From assembly GCA_963975885.1 (NCBI GenBank), contig CAXBIS010000008.1, positions 1 through 64,000 on the forward strand: a stretch of DNA of 64,000 nt. The letters are read 5' to 3'. Positions within the stretch are counted from its first letter, which is position 1; every line of letters starts with the position of its first letter. A model generated the notes under the pieces. The model was not told where the DNA came from, did not search any database, and worked only from the letters and a program-made list of their open reading frames with translations. Origin of the DNA: Pseudazoarcus sp963975885 (lineage in GTDB: Bacteria > Pseudomonadota > Gammaproteobacteria > Burkholderiales > Rhodocyclaceae). Of this stretch, positions 32,091 to 41,184 are shown piece by piece. Made by a program: the position numbers and the translations under genes.

Positions 32091-32552
32091 ATGCAAGACG
32101 AAACGCCCCAGACCGAAGCCGCCGCTGGCGAAGTCAAGAAAAGCCGCGGGGATCCCCGCGAAGTCCTGCGCCAACTGCAGGAGGCCTCGCCGACCTTCCG
32201 CGACTGCAAGCCGCTCGCGCTGGGCATCGACAAGGCGGTGAGCGAGCGCTTTCCCGAATTCGACCGCAAGACGGTGCGCACCGCGATGCGCATGCACGTC
32301 AATTCGACGCGCTACCTGAAGGCTGTCGAGAAGGCGACCGAGCGCTTCGATCTGGAAGGCAACGTGGCGGGTGAGATCACCGATGAGCACCGCGCCCACG
32401 CCTCGCAGACGCTCAAGGAGCGTTTCGCGGAGCTTGCCAAGCGCAAGCGCGAACAGCAAAAGGAAGAGCAGCAGCGCGAACGCGCGGAGCAGGCCGAGCA
32501 GCGCAAGGCCGAACGCCTGCAGCAGCTCGTGGGGAAGTTCTCCAAGGACTGA
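32091..32552 (+). CDS. ProQ/FinO-domain RNA chaperone
   Basis: 153 residues from the ATG at 32091 (an ATG at 32052 would add 13). The FinO/ProQ domain covers about 22-115: DPREVLRQLQEASPTFRDCKPLALGIDKAV, FDRKTVRTAMRMHVNSTRYLKAV and RFDLEGNVAGEITDEHRAHA. It ends in a strongly charged K/E/Q/R helix (115-150). Such proteins bind structured RNAs and sRNA-mRNA pairs. Divergent from the fds operon, with 231 bp between the start codons. Confidence 0.9.
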   Translation: MQDETPQTEAAAGEVKKSRGDPREVLRQLQEASPTFRDCKPLALGIDKAVSERFPEFDRKTVRTAMRMHVNSTRYLKAVEKATERFDLEGNVAGEITDEHRAHASQTLKERFAELAKRKREQQKEEQQRERAEQAEQRKAERLQQLVGKFSKD

Positions 32553-32583
32553 CGCGCCGCGGCCTGCGCGCAATGCCAGGCCG

Positions 32584-32958
32584 CTACAGCCGTCCCTCGC
32601 GCCGCAGCCGCCGGTCCACCATCGCCCGGTACGCCCGCGAGCACAGCCCGCGCACCCCCGGCAGCCCGATCAGCCAGGCCAGCGGCTTGAGCACCCACAC
32701 CCGCGACATCAGCACGATGTAGGCATCGAGTTCGCGCAGCACCCGCCCATCCGGCGTGCGCGCGTGCAGCTCGCGCAACGCCGCGTCCGGGTCGATCCCC
32801 TCGGCCCGCAGTTCGTCGTCCCGTCCGGTGATGTCGCACCATTCCACGTCCCGTCCGCCCTCGCCGGCCAGCCGCTCGTAAGTCGCGCGGTCGCGCCGGC
32901 AGCGGGGGCAGGCGCCGTCGTAGAAGACGGTGATGGGATTGTCGTCGGAAGAATCCAT
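32584..32958 (-). CDS. DCC-family thiol-disulfide oxidoreductase-like protein (DUF393)
   Basis: 124 residues. The family signature TVFYDGACPRCRRDRATYERL (with CPRC near residue 17) follows a short N-terminus, then WCDITGRDDEL and LHARTPDGRVLRELDAYIVLMSRV. DCC proteins have a thioredoxin-like fold with a CxxC-type site; the physiological partner is unknown. The gene stands alone, convergent with the ProQ gene (31 bp apart). Confidence 0.88.
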   Translation of the reverse strand: MDSSDDNPITVFYDGACPRCRRDRATYERLAGEGGRDVEWCDITGRDDELRAEGIDPDAALRELHARTPDGRVLRELDAYIVLMSRVWVLKPLAWLIGLPGVRGLCSRAYRAMVDRRLRREGRL

Positions 32959-33061
32959 ACTGCCTTGGGCTCAGCGGGCGAACGAGGGTTCCCCCACCTC
33001 CGGTTCCGTGCCGCTCATTCGCTCCATCGACATCCGTACCGTCGGCCCAAGCGCGCAAGGA

Positions 33062-33496
33062 TCAGCACTTGAGCACCGTAACCATGCTTGGCTTGAGCAA
33101 TTTGCGGAAGCCCTTGTCGAAAGTCACCAGATGCAGGTGATGGTGCTGTGCTGCGGCGGCAATCCAGGCATCCGGGATGGCGTTGCCGGTGAGGCCCAGC
33201 CGGGCACAAAGCGCGCTGAAATGAGGCCATTCGTCGCCGAGCGGGAGCATGCGAACGCCTGGGGCGCCCAGCAACGCGTCCAGAAACGCCTGCGCGGCAG
33301 GTAGCGGGGTGGGTTGCACGAACACGCGGGGGTGCGTGACCAGGCGCAGAAAACCGGAAGCCACCATGGGCAGAACTGCCAGTGGCGTTGTGGCCGAGCT
33401 GTTCGAAAGGGCCTCTTCCAGCCAGCTCAGCGCAGGCGCATGATGCGGATGATCCTGTCTTGAAGCGGCAACGAGAACGTTGACGTCGGGCGTCAC
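33062..33496 (-). CDS. vapC: PIN-domain toxin, VapC-like
   Basis: 144 residues. Acidic residues of a PIN ribonuclease are in place: PDVNVLVAASRQDHPHH (D4), the second-acidic region around PLGDEW, and NAIPDAWIAAAAQHHHLHLVTFDKGFRKL with two more Asp. Probably cleaves RNA with Mg2+ or Mn2+. Its start overlaps the antitoxin stop (ATGA). The nearest family is the TA system VapC/PIN, DUF2191 antitoxin type. Confidence 0.88.
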   Translation of the reverse strand: MTPDVNVLVAASRQDHPHHAPALSWLEEALSNSSATTPLAVLPMVASGFLRLVTHPRVFVQPTPLPAAQAFLDALLGAPGVRMLPLGDEWPHFSALCARLGLTGNAIPDAWIAAAAQHHHLHLVTFDKGFRKLLKPSMVTVLKC

Positions 33497-33753
33497 CGCG
33501 CACCGTCCAGCTCGTCGATCGCGTCGAGAATCGCCCGGTGGCTGCGCGCATCACGGATGGCCGGCTGCAGGCCGCCCTCGCCGGAGAATACCGGCAGTCG
33601 CACGTGTTCGCCCGCCGCGGCGGGCTTGCCAGCGTTGCGCAGACGGCTGGCCAGACCTTCCTCGATCAGGCGCGTCAGGCTGGTTCGCTCACGCACGGCC
33701 AGTTGCCGGGCTTGCCTGAGCAGGTTGTCGTCGATGTCGAGTGTGGTGCGCAT
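33493..33753 (-). CDS. vapB: VapB-like ribbon-helix-helix antitoxin
   Basis: 86 residues from MRTTLDIDDNLLRQARQLAV at 33753. In-frame codons up to 33798 are less likely, since -10 and operator sequences lie there. The RHH fold is at 2-45 (RTTLDIDDNLL strand, then RERTSLTRLIEEGLASRLR), with a toxin-neutralising C-terminal tail. Translationally coupled to vapC. Confidence 0.87.
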   Translation of the reverse strand: MRTTLDIDDNLLRQARQLAVRERTSLTRLIEEGLASRLRNAGKPAAAGEHVRLPVFSGEGGLQPAIRDARSHRAILDAIDELDGAR

Positions 33754-33766
33754 GCCGTTCTTCCAA

Positions 33767-33789
33767 TGCAGATTTCTGCATCGATTATA
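33767..33789 (-). promoter_or_regulatory. Promoter and palindromic operator of vapBC
   Basis: On the minus strand TATAAT (33789-33784) is a perfect -10. It is followed by the palindrome TGCAGA-AA-TCTGCA (33780-33767), which would cover the transcription start and lies 13 bp before the vapB ATG. This is the usual geometry for autorepression by VapB or VapBC. Confidence 0.65.
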
Positions 33790-33955
33790 GGCGATCATTC
33801 ACTGACTGCCACTGCTCTGCCCGATCGCTCCGTGCAGCGAATCTGGCTACGAACGTAGTCGGAGAAGCTACATCATGGGGGTGGCAGGCTATCGCGCCAG
33901 TCGTTCAGTGGTGTACGTTTCCATGAACGAGGTTTGATGTCGGGAGGGACAGGAA

Positions 33956-34378
33956 ATGGAAGTTTCCGGTGAGTGCGTGTGCGGCAGCGTGAGGCTGCGT
34001 GCGACCGTGAAGGAGCGGGGCTACGGCGCGTGCCACTGCGGCATCTGTCGCAAGTGGGGTGGCGGGCCGATGTTGGCGGTGGAGTGTGCGGAAGCGCCGG
34101 TGATCGAGGGTGCGGAGCATGTGCGCGTGTATGCGTCGTCGGAGTGGGCGGAGCGCGGTTTCTGCGGCAACTGCGGCACGCATCTGTTCTACCGGCTCAA
34201 GGCGGAGGATTTCTACGCGCTGCCTCTGGGGCTGCTCGAGGAGGGCGACTGGCGCTTCGGGCATCAGGTGTTCATCGACGAGAAGCCGCCGCATTACGCG
34301 TTTGCGAACCGGACGCACGACCTGACCGGGGCCGAGGTGTTCGCGCAGTTCGGGGCAGGGGACGGGGATTCGACCTAG
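33956..34378 (+). CDS. GFA-family (glutathione-dependent formaldehyde-activating-like) zinc protein
   Basis: 140 residues. Zinc-binding cysteines of the GFA fold are in order: GECVCGSVRL (CxC, 6-8), GACHCGICRKWGGG (CxCxxC, 26-31) and RGFCGNCGTHLFYRL (CxxC, ~69-76). The family includes glutathione-S-hydroxymethyl-related and other thiol-adduct enzymes, most without known substrates. The ATG is 7 nt after an AGGGACAGGA ribosome-binding region. Monocistronic, with uvrA 66 bp downstream. Confidence 0.88.
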   Translation: MEVSGECVCGSVRLRATVKERGYGACHCGICRKWGGGPMLAVECAEAPVIEGAEHVRVYASSEWAERGFCGNCGTHLFYRLKAEDFYALPLGLLEEGDWRFGHQVFIDEKPPHYAFANRTHDLTGAEVFAQFGAGDGDST

Positions 34379-34444
34379 GGCGACGGGAACCCCGCGCCGG
34401 GCGATAGAATCAGACTCCGCTCCCAACCTCTGCCCGGCGATTCC

Positions 34445-37400
34445 ATGACCGATTCGATCCGCATCCGCGGTGCACGCCAGAACAACCTGCGCAACCTCTC
34501 GCTCGACATTGCGCTCAACGAGTTGACGGTGGTCACCGGGGTGTCCGGGTCGGGCAAGTCGTCGCTGGTATTCGATACGCTGTACGCGGAGGGCCAGCGG
34601 CGCTACGTCGAGACCTTCTCGCCGTACGCGCGGCAGTTTCTCGACCGCCAGGACAAGCCGCAAGTGGATCGCATCGAGGGCGTGCCGCCGGCGATCGCGA
34701 TCGACCAGACCAACCCGGTGCGCAGTTCGCGCTCGACCGTCGGCACCATGACCGAGCTGTCGGACCACTTCAAGCTGCTGTATGCGCGCGCGGCGCATCT
34801 GCATTGCCGCGGTTGCGGCTGCGTGGTGCGGCGCGACGATCCTGAGAGCATCGTTCGGACGCTGGCCGAGCGCACCGCGGAGGACGATCCGCGCCTGGTG
34901 CTGAGCTTTCCGGTGCCGGTGCCGCACAACTTCTCCGAAGCCGAAGTTGAGGAACTGCTCGCCGCGCAGGGCTATACCCGCATCCAGGCGCGCGAATCGG
35001 GGGCCGCGGGCGACGTGCTGCATGTGGTGCAGGACCGCTTCCGCTTCGCCAACGCCGGGTCCGAACGTGTGGCCGAGGCCATCGAAGCGGCGCTGGTGCG
35101 CGGCAAGGGCCGCATGAGCGTGCATGCGGAAGACGCGGTGTGGCGCTTCTCGACCGATCTGCACTGTGCCGATTGCGACATCCACTACGGAGATCCGACA
35201 CCGGGGCTGTTCTCGTTCAATTCGCCGATCGGCGCGTGCGAGACCTGTCGCGGTTTCGGTCGCGTGATCGGCGTGGATTTCGGGCTGGTCGTGCCGGACG
35301 AGTCGAAGACGCTGCGCGAAGGCGCCGTGAAGCCGTGGCAGTCCAAGAGCTACGCCGAATGCCAGGACGACATGGTGAAGATGGCGCCGAAGTACGGCGT
35401 GCCGCTCGACGTGCCCTTCGGCGATCTGTCGCCGGAGCATCGCCGCTGGGTGCTGGAGGGCGACGAGACCTGGAAGAGCTGGAAGTCCTCGTGGCCGAAG
35501 AAGTGGTACGGCGTGCGCCATTTCTTCGACTGGCTGGAGACCAAGGCCTACAAGATGCACATCCGCGTGCTGCTGTCGCGCTACCGCAGCTACACGGAAT
35601 GCCCCGCCTGCCATGGCGCGCGGCTCAAGCCCGAGGCGCTGCTGTGGCGCCTGGGCGGCAAGGGCGAGAGCAGCGCCGCCATCCATCAGCTCATGGCCAG
35701 GCCGATCGCTCGCGTGCGCGAGTTCGTCGACGGGCTGGAGCTGCCCAAGCTGCTCGATGAAGCCACCGAGTTGCTGCTCGGCGAGGTGCGCAGTCGGCTC
35801 GATTACCTCGACCGCGTGGGGCTCGCCTATCTCACGCTCGACCGCCAATCGCGCACGCTCTCCGGCGGCGAGGTGCAGCGAATCAACCTGACCACGGCGC
35901 TCGGCACCTCGCTGGTGAACACCTTGTTCGTGCTCGACGAACCGAGCATCGGCCTGCATCCGCGCGACATCGACCGCATCCTCGGCGTGATGACGCGGCT
36001 GCGCGATGCCGGCAACACGCTGGTGGTGGTCGAGCATGATCCGCAGATCATGTTTGCCGCCGACCGCCTGCTCGACATCGGCCCCGGTCCCGGCGAGCGC
36101 GGTGGCGAGATCGTGGCCTACGCCACGCCGGCCGAAGTCGCGGCCGACCCGGCCTCGCGCACCGGCGCCTATCTGGCCGGGCGCGAGCGCGTCGATACCG
36201 GCCGGGTTTCGCGGCCGGTGGCCGACGACGGCCCGGTGCTGACCCTGCGCGGTGCGCGCCTGCACAACCTGCGCGGTATCGACGCCGAATTTCCGCTGGG
36301 CCATCTGGTGTGCGTGTCCGGCGTGTCCGGATCGGGCAAGTCCTCGCTGATCCAGGACGTGCTCTACCCCGCGCTGGCGCGCCGTTTCGGCGAGAGCGTG
36401 ACGTCCGAGCTGCCACCCGATGCGCTGGCCGGCATCGACGGCGCCGAGCATCTGGCCGGCGTGGTGCTGGTCGATCAGTCGCCGATCGGCAAGAGCGCGC
36501 GCTCGATGCCAGTCAGCCACGTCGGCGCCTGGGATGCCATCCGCAAGCGCTACGCCGCGCTGCCCGAGGCCAAGGCGCGCGGCTACACGCCCGGTACCTT
36601 CAGCTTCAACACCGGCACCGGGCGTTGCCCGACCTGCACCGGCTCGGGCTTCGAGCATGTCGAGATGCAGTTCCTGTCGGACGTGTACCTGCGTTGCCCG
36701 GACTGCGATGGCAAGCGCTACCGCCCCGAAGTGCTGGAACTGGAATGGCGCGGCAAGTCGGTGGCCGACGTGCTGGAGATGACGGTGTCCGAGGCGCTGG
36801 CCTTCTTCGCCGGGGAGAAGGACGCGCTTGCCGCGCTGGCACCGCTGGCCGATGTCGGTCTGGAATACCTGCGACTGGGCCAGCCCGTGCCGACCCTGTC
36901 CGGTGGCGAGGCGCAGCGCCTGAAGCTCGCCGGCCATCTGGCCGCAGCCACGAAGCTGGCGGGCAGGAAATCGCGCAAGGGCGCGGGCGAACACCTGCTG
37001 TTCCTGTTCGACGAGCCGACCACCGGCCTGCATTTTTCCGACGTGGCGACCCTGCTCGGGGCCTTCGACAAGCTGCTCGACGCCGGGCATTCGGTGGTGG
37101 TCATCGAGCACAACCTCGACGTGCTGCTGACCGCCGACTGGATCATCGATCTGGGTCTGGAAGGCGGTGAAGGCGGCGGCGAGGTGATCGCCACCGGGTC
37201 GCCTTCCGCCGTGATGGGCTGCCGCTTCTCGCACACCGCGCGGGCGATGCGCGAGTACCGCGCGGCGCTCGCCGAGGTCGGCGTGCCGAAGGCCGCCGAG
37301 GCGCCGCCGCGCTATCGCGCCCTGCCCGCACCCGCCATCGGCATCCGCCACGCGCGCGAGCACAACCTGAAGAACGTCAGCCTCGAGATTCCGCGTGACA

Positions 37401-39967
37401 AGTTCACGGTGATTACCGGGCTGTCGGGCTCGGGCAAATCCACGCTGGCCTTCGACATCGTGTTCGGCGAGGGCCAGCGGCGCTATCTCGAGTCACTCAA
37501 CGCCTACGCACGCCAGTTCGTGCAACCGGCCAGCCGCCCGGACGTGGACCACCTCACCGGCATCCCGCCGACGGTGGCCATCGAGCAGCGCGTGAGCCGC
37601 GGCGGGCGCAAGAGCACGGTCGGCACGCTGACCGAGATCCAGCCTTTTCTGCGCCTGCTCTACGTCAAGCTCGGCACGCAGTACTGCCCGGACTGCGAGG
37701 TGCCTGTGGTGCCGCAGAGCTTCGACGCCATCGCCGCGCAGATTGCCAGGGACTTCGCCGGCAAGTCGGTCGAGGTGCTGTCGCCGCTCGTCGTGAACCG
37801 CAAGGGCTTGTACACCGACCTGGCCAAATGGGCACGCGGCAAGGGCTTCGAGCAGCTGCGCGTGGACGGCGAATATCTGCCGACCACCAAGTGGCCGCGG
37901 CTGGACCGCTATCAGGAACACAACATCGACCTGCCGGTGGGCATGCTGGTGGCCAAGACCGACAGCGAACCGCGTCTGCGCGAGTTGCTGGAGACCGCGC
38001 TGGAGCATGGCAAGGGCGTGGTCAAGGTGCTGGAGCTGGGTGCGCTGGGCGCCGCCCCCGTGACCTTCTCGACCAAGCGCGCCTGCCCGTGCTGCGGCAC
38101 CAGCTTCCCCGAGCCCGATCCGCGGCTGTTCTCGTACAACGCCAAGCACGGCTGGTGCACGAGCTGTTTCGGCACGGGGCTGAAGGTGAGCGGGCGTGTC
38201 GAAGACCCCAACGAGCTCGATCTGGCCGAGGACGATCATGTGGTCGATGAAGTCTGCCCAAGCTGCGAGGGTGCGCGGCTGAACCCGGTGGCGCGCGCCG
38301 TGCGCTTCCGCGATCTGGGCATTCACGAGCTGTCGTCGTTTGCGGTGGACAAGGTGGCCGGCTTCTTCGAGGCCATTGCGCTGGCAGGCCGCGAGGTCGA
38401 CATCGGTCGCGATCTGGTCACGGAGATCCGCGGTCGACTGGAATTCCTGCACAAGGTCGGTCTGGGCTATCTCGCCCTCGATCGCGGTGCGCCGACGCTG
38501 TCCGGTGGCGAGGCCCAGCGCATCCGCCTGGCGGCGCAACTCGGTTCCAACCTGCGCGGCGTGTGCTACATCCTCGACGAGCCGACCATCGGCCTGCACC
38601 CGCGCGACAACCGATTGCTGCTCGACACGCTCGAAGCGCTGCGCGACCGCGGCAACACCCTGCTGGTGGTCGAGCACGACGAAGACACCATCCGCCGCGC
38701 CGACCACGTCATCGACCTCGGCCCCGGTGCCGGCGTGCGCGGCGGGCGCGTCACGGCCGAGGGCACGCTGGAAGACCTGATGGCCGCGCCCGAGTCGGCC
38801 ACCGGCCGCTGCCTGCGCGCGCCGCTGCTGCATCCGATTCACCCGCGCCGCGAGATTGCCGCCGATCATCCGGCCATCGTCGTGCGCGGCGCGAGCCTGC
38901 ACAACCTTCGAGGTGTGGAGGCGCGTGTGCCGCTGGGTCGGCTGACGGTGGTCACCGGCGTATCCGGCTCGGGCAAGTCCACGCTGGCGCGCGACGTATT
39001 GCTGGCCAACCTGCAGCGCGTGGTTGGCGCGAAGACGCCGCAGTCGTCGGTGCTTGGCTGCAAGAGCATCGAAGGCGCCGAGTTCATCGGTCGCGTGCTG
39101 GAAGTGGACCAGACCCCCATCGGCAAGACGCCGCGCTCGTGCCCGGCGACCTATGTCGGCTTCTGGGACACCATCCGCAAGCTCTTCGCCGAGACCTTCG
39201 ACGCCAGGACGCGCGGCTGGAACGCCTCGCGTTTCTCGTTCAATACCGGCGCGGGGCGCTGCCCGGTGTGTCAGGGCCAGGGCCAGGTCACGGTGGAGAT
39301 GAACTTCCTGCCCGACGTGAAGCTGCCGTGCGAAGCCTGCGGCGGGCGCCGCTTCAACGTCGAGACGCTGGCGGTGGAATGGCGCGGCAAGTCGGCGGCC
39401 GAGGTGCTGGACATGCCGGTGGACGAGGCGGTGGAGTTCTTCGCCGCGCATCCATCGGTCGCGCATCCTTTGCGCCTGCTGCAGGACGTCGGGCTCGGCT
39501 ATCTCACGCTGGGCCAGCCCAGCCCGACGCTGTCCGGTGGAGAGGCGCAGCGCATCAAGCTGGTCACCGAACTGGCCAAGGTGCGCGGCCGCGCGGGTGA
39601 ATCGGCGGCCACCGGGGGTCGGCCGCTGCCGGCCGAACGGCACACGCTGTACGTGCTCGACGAGCCCACCGTGGGCCTGCACATGGCCGATGTCGAAAAG
39701 CTGATCCATGTGCTGCACCGCCTGGCGGATGCCGGCCACACGGTGCTGGTGATCGAGCACGATCTGGACGTGATGGCCGAAGCCGACTGGCTGATCGACC
39801 TCGGGCCGGAGGGTGGTGACGGCGGCGGCGAGATCGTGGCGCAGGGCGCGCCGGAAACCGTTTGTACGTCGCAGCGGTCGCATACTGCGGCCATCCTCGG
39901 TGACTTCCTCGAAACGCGACGGGTCGGGGCCAAACACATCGATGACAGCTTGGAGGACGCACGATGA
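34445..39967 (+). CDS. uvrA: Double-length UvrA-like ABC ATPase (two tandem UvrA modules)
   Basis: 1840 residues, about twice the ~940 of normal UvrA. Four Walker A motifs are present: GVSGSGKSS (32-40), GVSGSGKSS (~624), GLSGSGKST (~992) and GVSGSGKST (~1504), each half ending with LSGGEAQR-type signatures and DEPT or DEPS Walker B. Each half also has its own zinc-module cysteines (CRGCGC, CPACHGARL and CPTCTGSGFEH in the first; CPCCGTSF, CPSCEGARL and CPVCQGQGQ in the second). It is one open frame with no stop or frameshift, so it is a real tandem fusion acting as an intramolecular UvrA2 dimer. Role in excision repair is inferred. Its stop overlaps the cytochrome b561 ATG. Confidence 0.95.
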   Translation: MTDSIRIRGARQNNLRNLSLDIALNELTVVTGVSGSGKSSLVFDTLYAEGQRRYVETFSPYARQFLDRQDKPQVDRIEGVPPAIAIDQTNPVRSSRSTVGTMTELSDHFKLLYARAAHLHCRGCGCVVRRDDPESIVRTLAERTAEDDPRLVLSFPVPVPHNFSEAEVEELLAAQGYTRIQARESGAAGDVLHVVQDRFRFANAGSERVAEAIEAALVRGKGRMSVHAEDAVWRFSTDLHCADCDIHYGDPTPGLFSFNSPIGACETCRGFGRVIGVDFGLVVPDESKTLREGAVKPWQSKSYAECQDDMVKMAPKYGVPLDVPFGDLSPEHRRWVLEGDETWKSWKSSWPKKWYGVRHFFDWLETKAYKMHIRVLLSRYRSYTECPACHGARLKPEALLWRLGGKGESSAAIHQLMARPIARVREFVDGLELPKLLDEATELLLGEVRSRLDYLDRVGLAYLTLDRQSRTLSGGEVQRINLTTALGTSLVNTLFVLDEPSIGLHPRDIDRILGVMTRLRDAGNTLVVVEHDPQIMFAADRLLDIGPGPGERGGEIVAYATPAEVAADPASRTGAYLAGRERVDTGRVSRPVADDGPVLTLRGARLHNLRGIDAEFPLGHLVCVSGVSGSGKSSLIQDVLYPALARRFGESVTSELPPDALAGIDGAEHLAGVVLVDQSPIGKSARSMPVSHVGAWDAIRKRYAALPEAKARGYTPGTFSFNTGTGRCPTCTGSGFEHVEMQFLSDVYLRCPDCDGKRYRPEVLELEWRGKSVADVLEMTVSEALAFFAGEKDALAALAPLADVGLEYLRLGQPVPTLSGGEAQRLKLAGHLAAATKLAGRKSRKGAGEHLLFLFDEPTTGLHFSDVATLLGAFDKLLDAGHSVVVIEHNLDVLLTADWIIDLGLEGGEGGGEVIATGSPSAVMGCRFSHTARAMREYRAALAEVGVPKAAEAPPRYRALPAPAIGIRHAREHNLKNVSLEIPRDKFTVITGLSGSGKSTLAFDIVFGEGQRRYLESLNAYARQFVQPASRPDVDHLTGIPPTVAIEQRVSRGGRKSTVGTLTEIQPFLRLLYVKLGTQYCPDCEVPVVPQSFDAIAAQIARDFAGKSVEVLSPLVVNRKGLYTDLAKWARGKGFEQLRVDGEYLPTTKWPRLDRYQEHNIDLPVGMLVAKTDSEPRLRELLETALEHGKGVVKVLELGALGAAPVTFSTKRACPCCGTSFPEPDPRLFSYNAKHGWCTSCFGTGLKVSGRVEDPNELDLAEDDHVVDEVCPSCEGARLNPVARAVRFRDLGIHELSSFAVDKVAGFFEAIALAGREVDIGRDLVTEIRGRLEFLHKVGLGYLALDRGAPTLSGGEAQRIRLAAQLGSNLRGVCYILDEPTIGLHPRDNRLLLDTLEALRDRGNTLLVVEHDEDTIRRADHVIDLGPGAGVRGGRVTAEGTLEDLMAAPESATGRCLRAPLLHPIHPRREIAADHPAIVVRGASLHNLRGVEARVPLGRLTVVTGVSGSGKSTLARDVLLANLQRVVGAKTPQSSVLGCKSIEGAEFIGRVLEVDQTPIGKTPRSCPATYVGFWDTIRKLFAETFDARTRGWNASRFSFNTGAGRCPVCQGQGQVTVEMNFLPDVKLPCEACGGRRFNVETLAVEWRGKSAAEVLDMPVDEAVEFFAAHPSVAHPLRLLQDVGLGYLTLGQPSPTLSGGEAQRIKLVTELAKVRGRAGESAATGGRPLPAERHTLYVLDEPTVGLHMADVEKLIHVLHRLADAGHTVLVIEHDLDVMAEADWLIDLGPEGGDGGGEIVAQGAPETVCTSQRSHTAAILGDFLETRRVGAKHIDDSLEDAR

Positions 39968-40653
39968 GCGAACACCGGACACGCGTCTGGGACATTCCCA
40001 CACGGTTGTTCCACTGGGCGCTGGCGGCGCTGGTCGTGGCTTCCGTCGTGTCGGTCAAGATCGGCGGCAACGCCATGGAATGGCACGGGCGTTTCGGCCA
40101 CGCCATCCTCGGCCTGATCGTGTTCCGGCTGGTATGGGGCGTGATCGGCTCGACCTATGCGCGCTTCGCGCACTTCGTGCGCGGTCCGGGCGCGGTCCGC
40201 GACTACCTCGCGGGTCGCTGGACGGGTGCGGGACACAACCCGCTGGGGGCCTTGTCGGTGCTGGCGTTGCTCGGCGTGATCACGTTCCAGGCGACCACCG
40301 GTCTGTTCTCCAACGATGACATCGCCTTCACCGGGCCGCTGGCGGCCGCGGTGTCTTCCGACACCAGTACGTGGCTGAGCGGCTGGCATCGGCGCATGGA
40401 GTGGGTCATCTATGGCCTGGTGGCGCTGCACGTGGCGGCGGTGCTGTTCTATGTGACGGTCAAGCGCGAGGACATCGTCACACCGATGGTGACCGGCTAC
40501 CGCGCCACCCGCGTGCCGCATCCGCCGGCGCGCGGCGGTGGCGTGGTCGCCTTCGTCGTTGCGCTGCTGTTTGCGGCAGGCACGGTGTGGGCGACCAGTG
40601 GCGTCTTCGTCGAACCGCCTCCTCCTGCGCCGGTCGAGACACCGGCCTGGTAG
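39964..40653 (+). CDS. Cytochrome b561-family membrane protein
   Basis: 229 residues. Four main transmembrane helices carry haem-ligating histidines: RLFHWALAALVVASVVS (H17), WHGRFGHAILGLIVF (H41, H47), a helix at ~85-105, and MEWVIYGLVALHVAAVLFYV (His ~157). An extra C-terminal helix (GVVAFVVALLFAAGTVWA) and a Pro-rich tail follow. It is a diheme b-type electron carrier, commonly paired with soluble c-type cytochromes. It starts within the uvrA stop codon (ATGA) and faces the cytochrome c' gene, a pairing often seen on one transcript. Confidence 0.9.
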   Translation: MSEHRTRVWDIPTRLFHWALAALVVASVVSVKIGGNAMEWHGRFGHAILGLIVFRLVWGVIGSTYARFAHFVRGPGAVRDYLAGRWTGAGHNPLGALSVLALLGVITFQATTGLFSNDDIAFTGPLAAAVSSDTSTWLSGWHRRMEWVIYGLVALHVAAVLFYVTVKREDIVTPMVTGYRATRVPHPPARGGGVVAFVVALLFAAGTVWATSGVFVEPPPPAPVETPAW

Positions 40654-40666
40654 CACCCATGAAAAA

Positions 40667-40684
40667 GGCCGCCATGCGGCGGCC
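40667..40684 (-). terminator. Rho-independent terminator of the cytochrome c' gene
   Basis: On the minus strand GGCCGCC-GCAT-GGCGGCC is followed at once by TTTTTC: a 7-bp GC stem, tetraloop and T-run. It lies 30 bp after the cytochrome c' stop and 14 bp after the convergent b561 stop. No A-tract-equivalent T-run exists on the plus strand. Confidence 0.75.
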
Positions 40685-40713
40685 CCGAGTGCGATCAGCG
40701 GACTGCGAGGGGT

Positions 40714-41184
40714 TTACTCTTCTTCGCGGTAGTCGTCGTGACAGGCCTTGCAGGCCTTGCCGACTTCGCCGAACTGCGCCTTGATCGCGGCCTGGTCGCC
40801 GGCAGCGGCCACTTCCTGCAGCTTGTTCGCCTGCTGGACGAAGTTCACGGCGATGTCGCGCACCTTCTCCGGCTCCTCGAAGAATTCGGGCTTGAGGCGG
40901 GTTTCCTTCCAGCCGGTGCCCATGTCCGAGCCCTTCGGATACAGCGCGCCCATGCCCGAATTGGCGATCGCGGCGATCGCGTTGGCGGCAGCGGCGACCT
41001 GCGCCTGGTCGTACGGCACCTTTTCATCGACGACCTGGGCCTTGATCTTGCCCATGTTCCAGGACATGAAGGTGTAGCCGGATTGGCGATACTTGATCAG
41101 GTCCTCGGTCGATTGAGCGAGGGCGAGCGTACTGGCGCCGACGGTCAGTGCGCCGAGCGCGGCGGCGATCAGGGATTTGTGCAT
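40714..41184 (-). CDS. Periplasmic cytochrome c'
   Basis: 156 residues. Signal peptide 1-23 (MHKSLIAAALGALTVGASTL, cleaved after LALAQ), then a four-helix bundle with DLIKYRQSGYTFMSWNMGKIK and the haem motif CKACHDDYR near the C-terminus (CxxCH). Cytochromes c' have pentacoordinate haem and bind NO, helping against nitrosative stress. In-frame codons run to 41343, but the signal peptide starts at 41184, just after a good GGAG-type site. Convergent with the cytochrome b561 gene. Confidence 0.93.
   Translation of the reverse strand: MHKSLIAAALGALTVGASTLALAQSTEDLIKYRQSGYTFMSWNMGKIKAQVVDEKVPYDQAQVAAAANAIAAIANSGMGALYPKGSDMGTGWKETRLKPEFFEEPEKVRDIAVNFVQQANKLQEVAAAGDQAAIKAQFGEVGKACKACHDDYREEE

Noticed and set aside
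33905..37363. 1152-codon open frame on the minus strand opposite uvrA
   Set aside because: A shadow of high-GC codon use. The plus strand encodes continuous UvrA with all motifs; the antisense product has no recognisable domain and extreme Arg/Gln/Ala/His bias.
37493..40003. 836-codon minus-strand open frame opposite the second UvrA half
   Set aside because: Same reason as above: no domain, and biased composition from reading GC-rich codons backwards.
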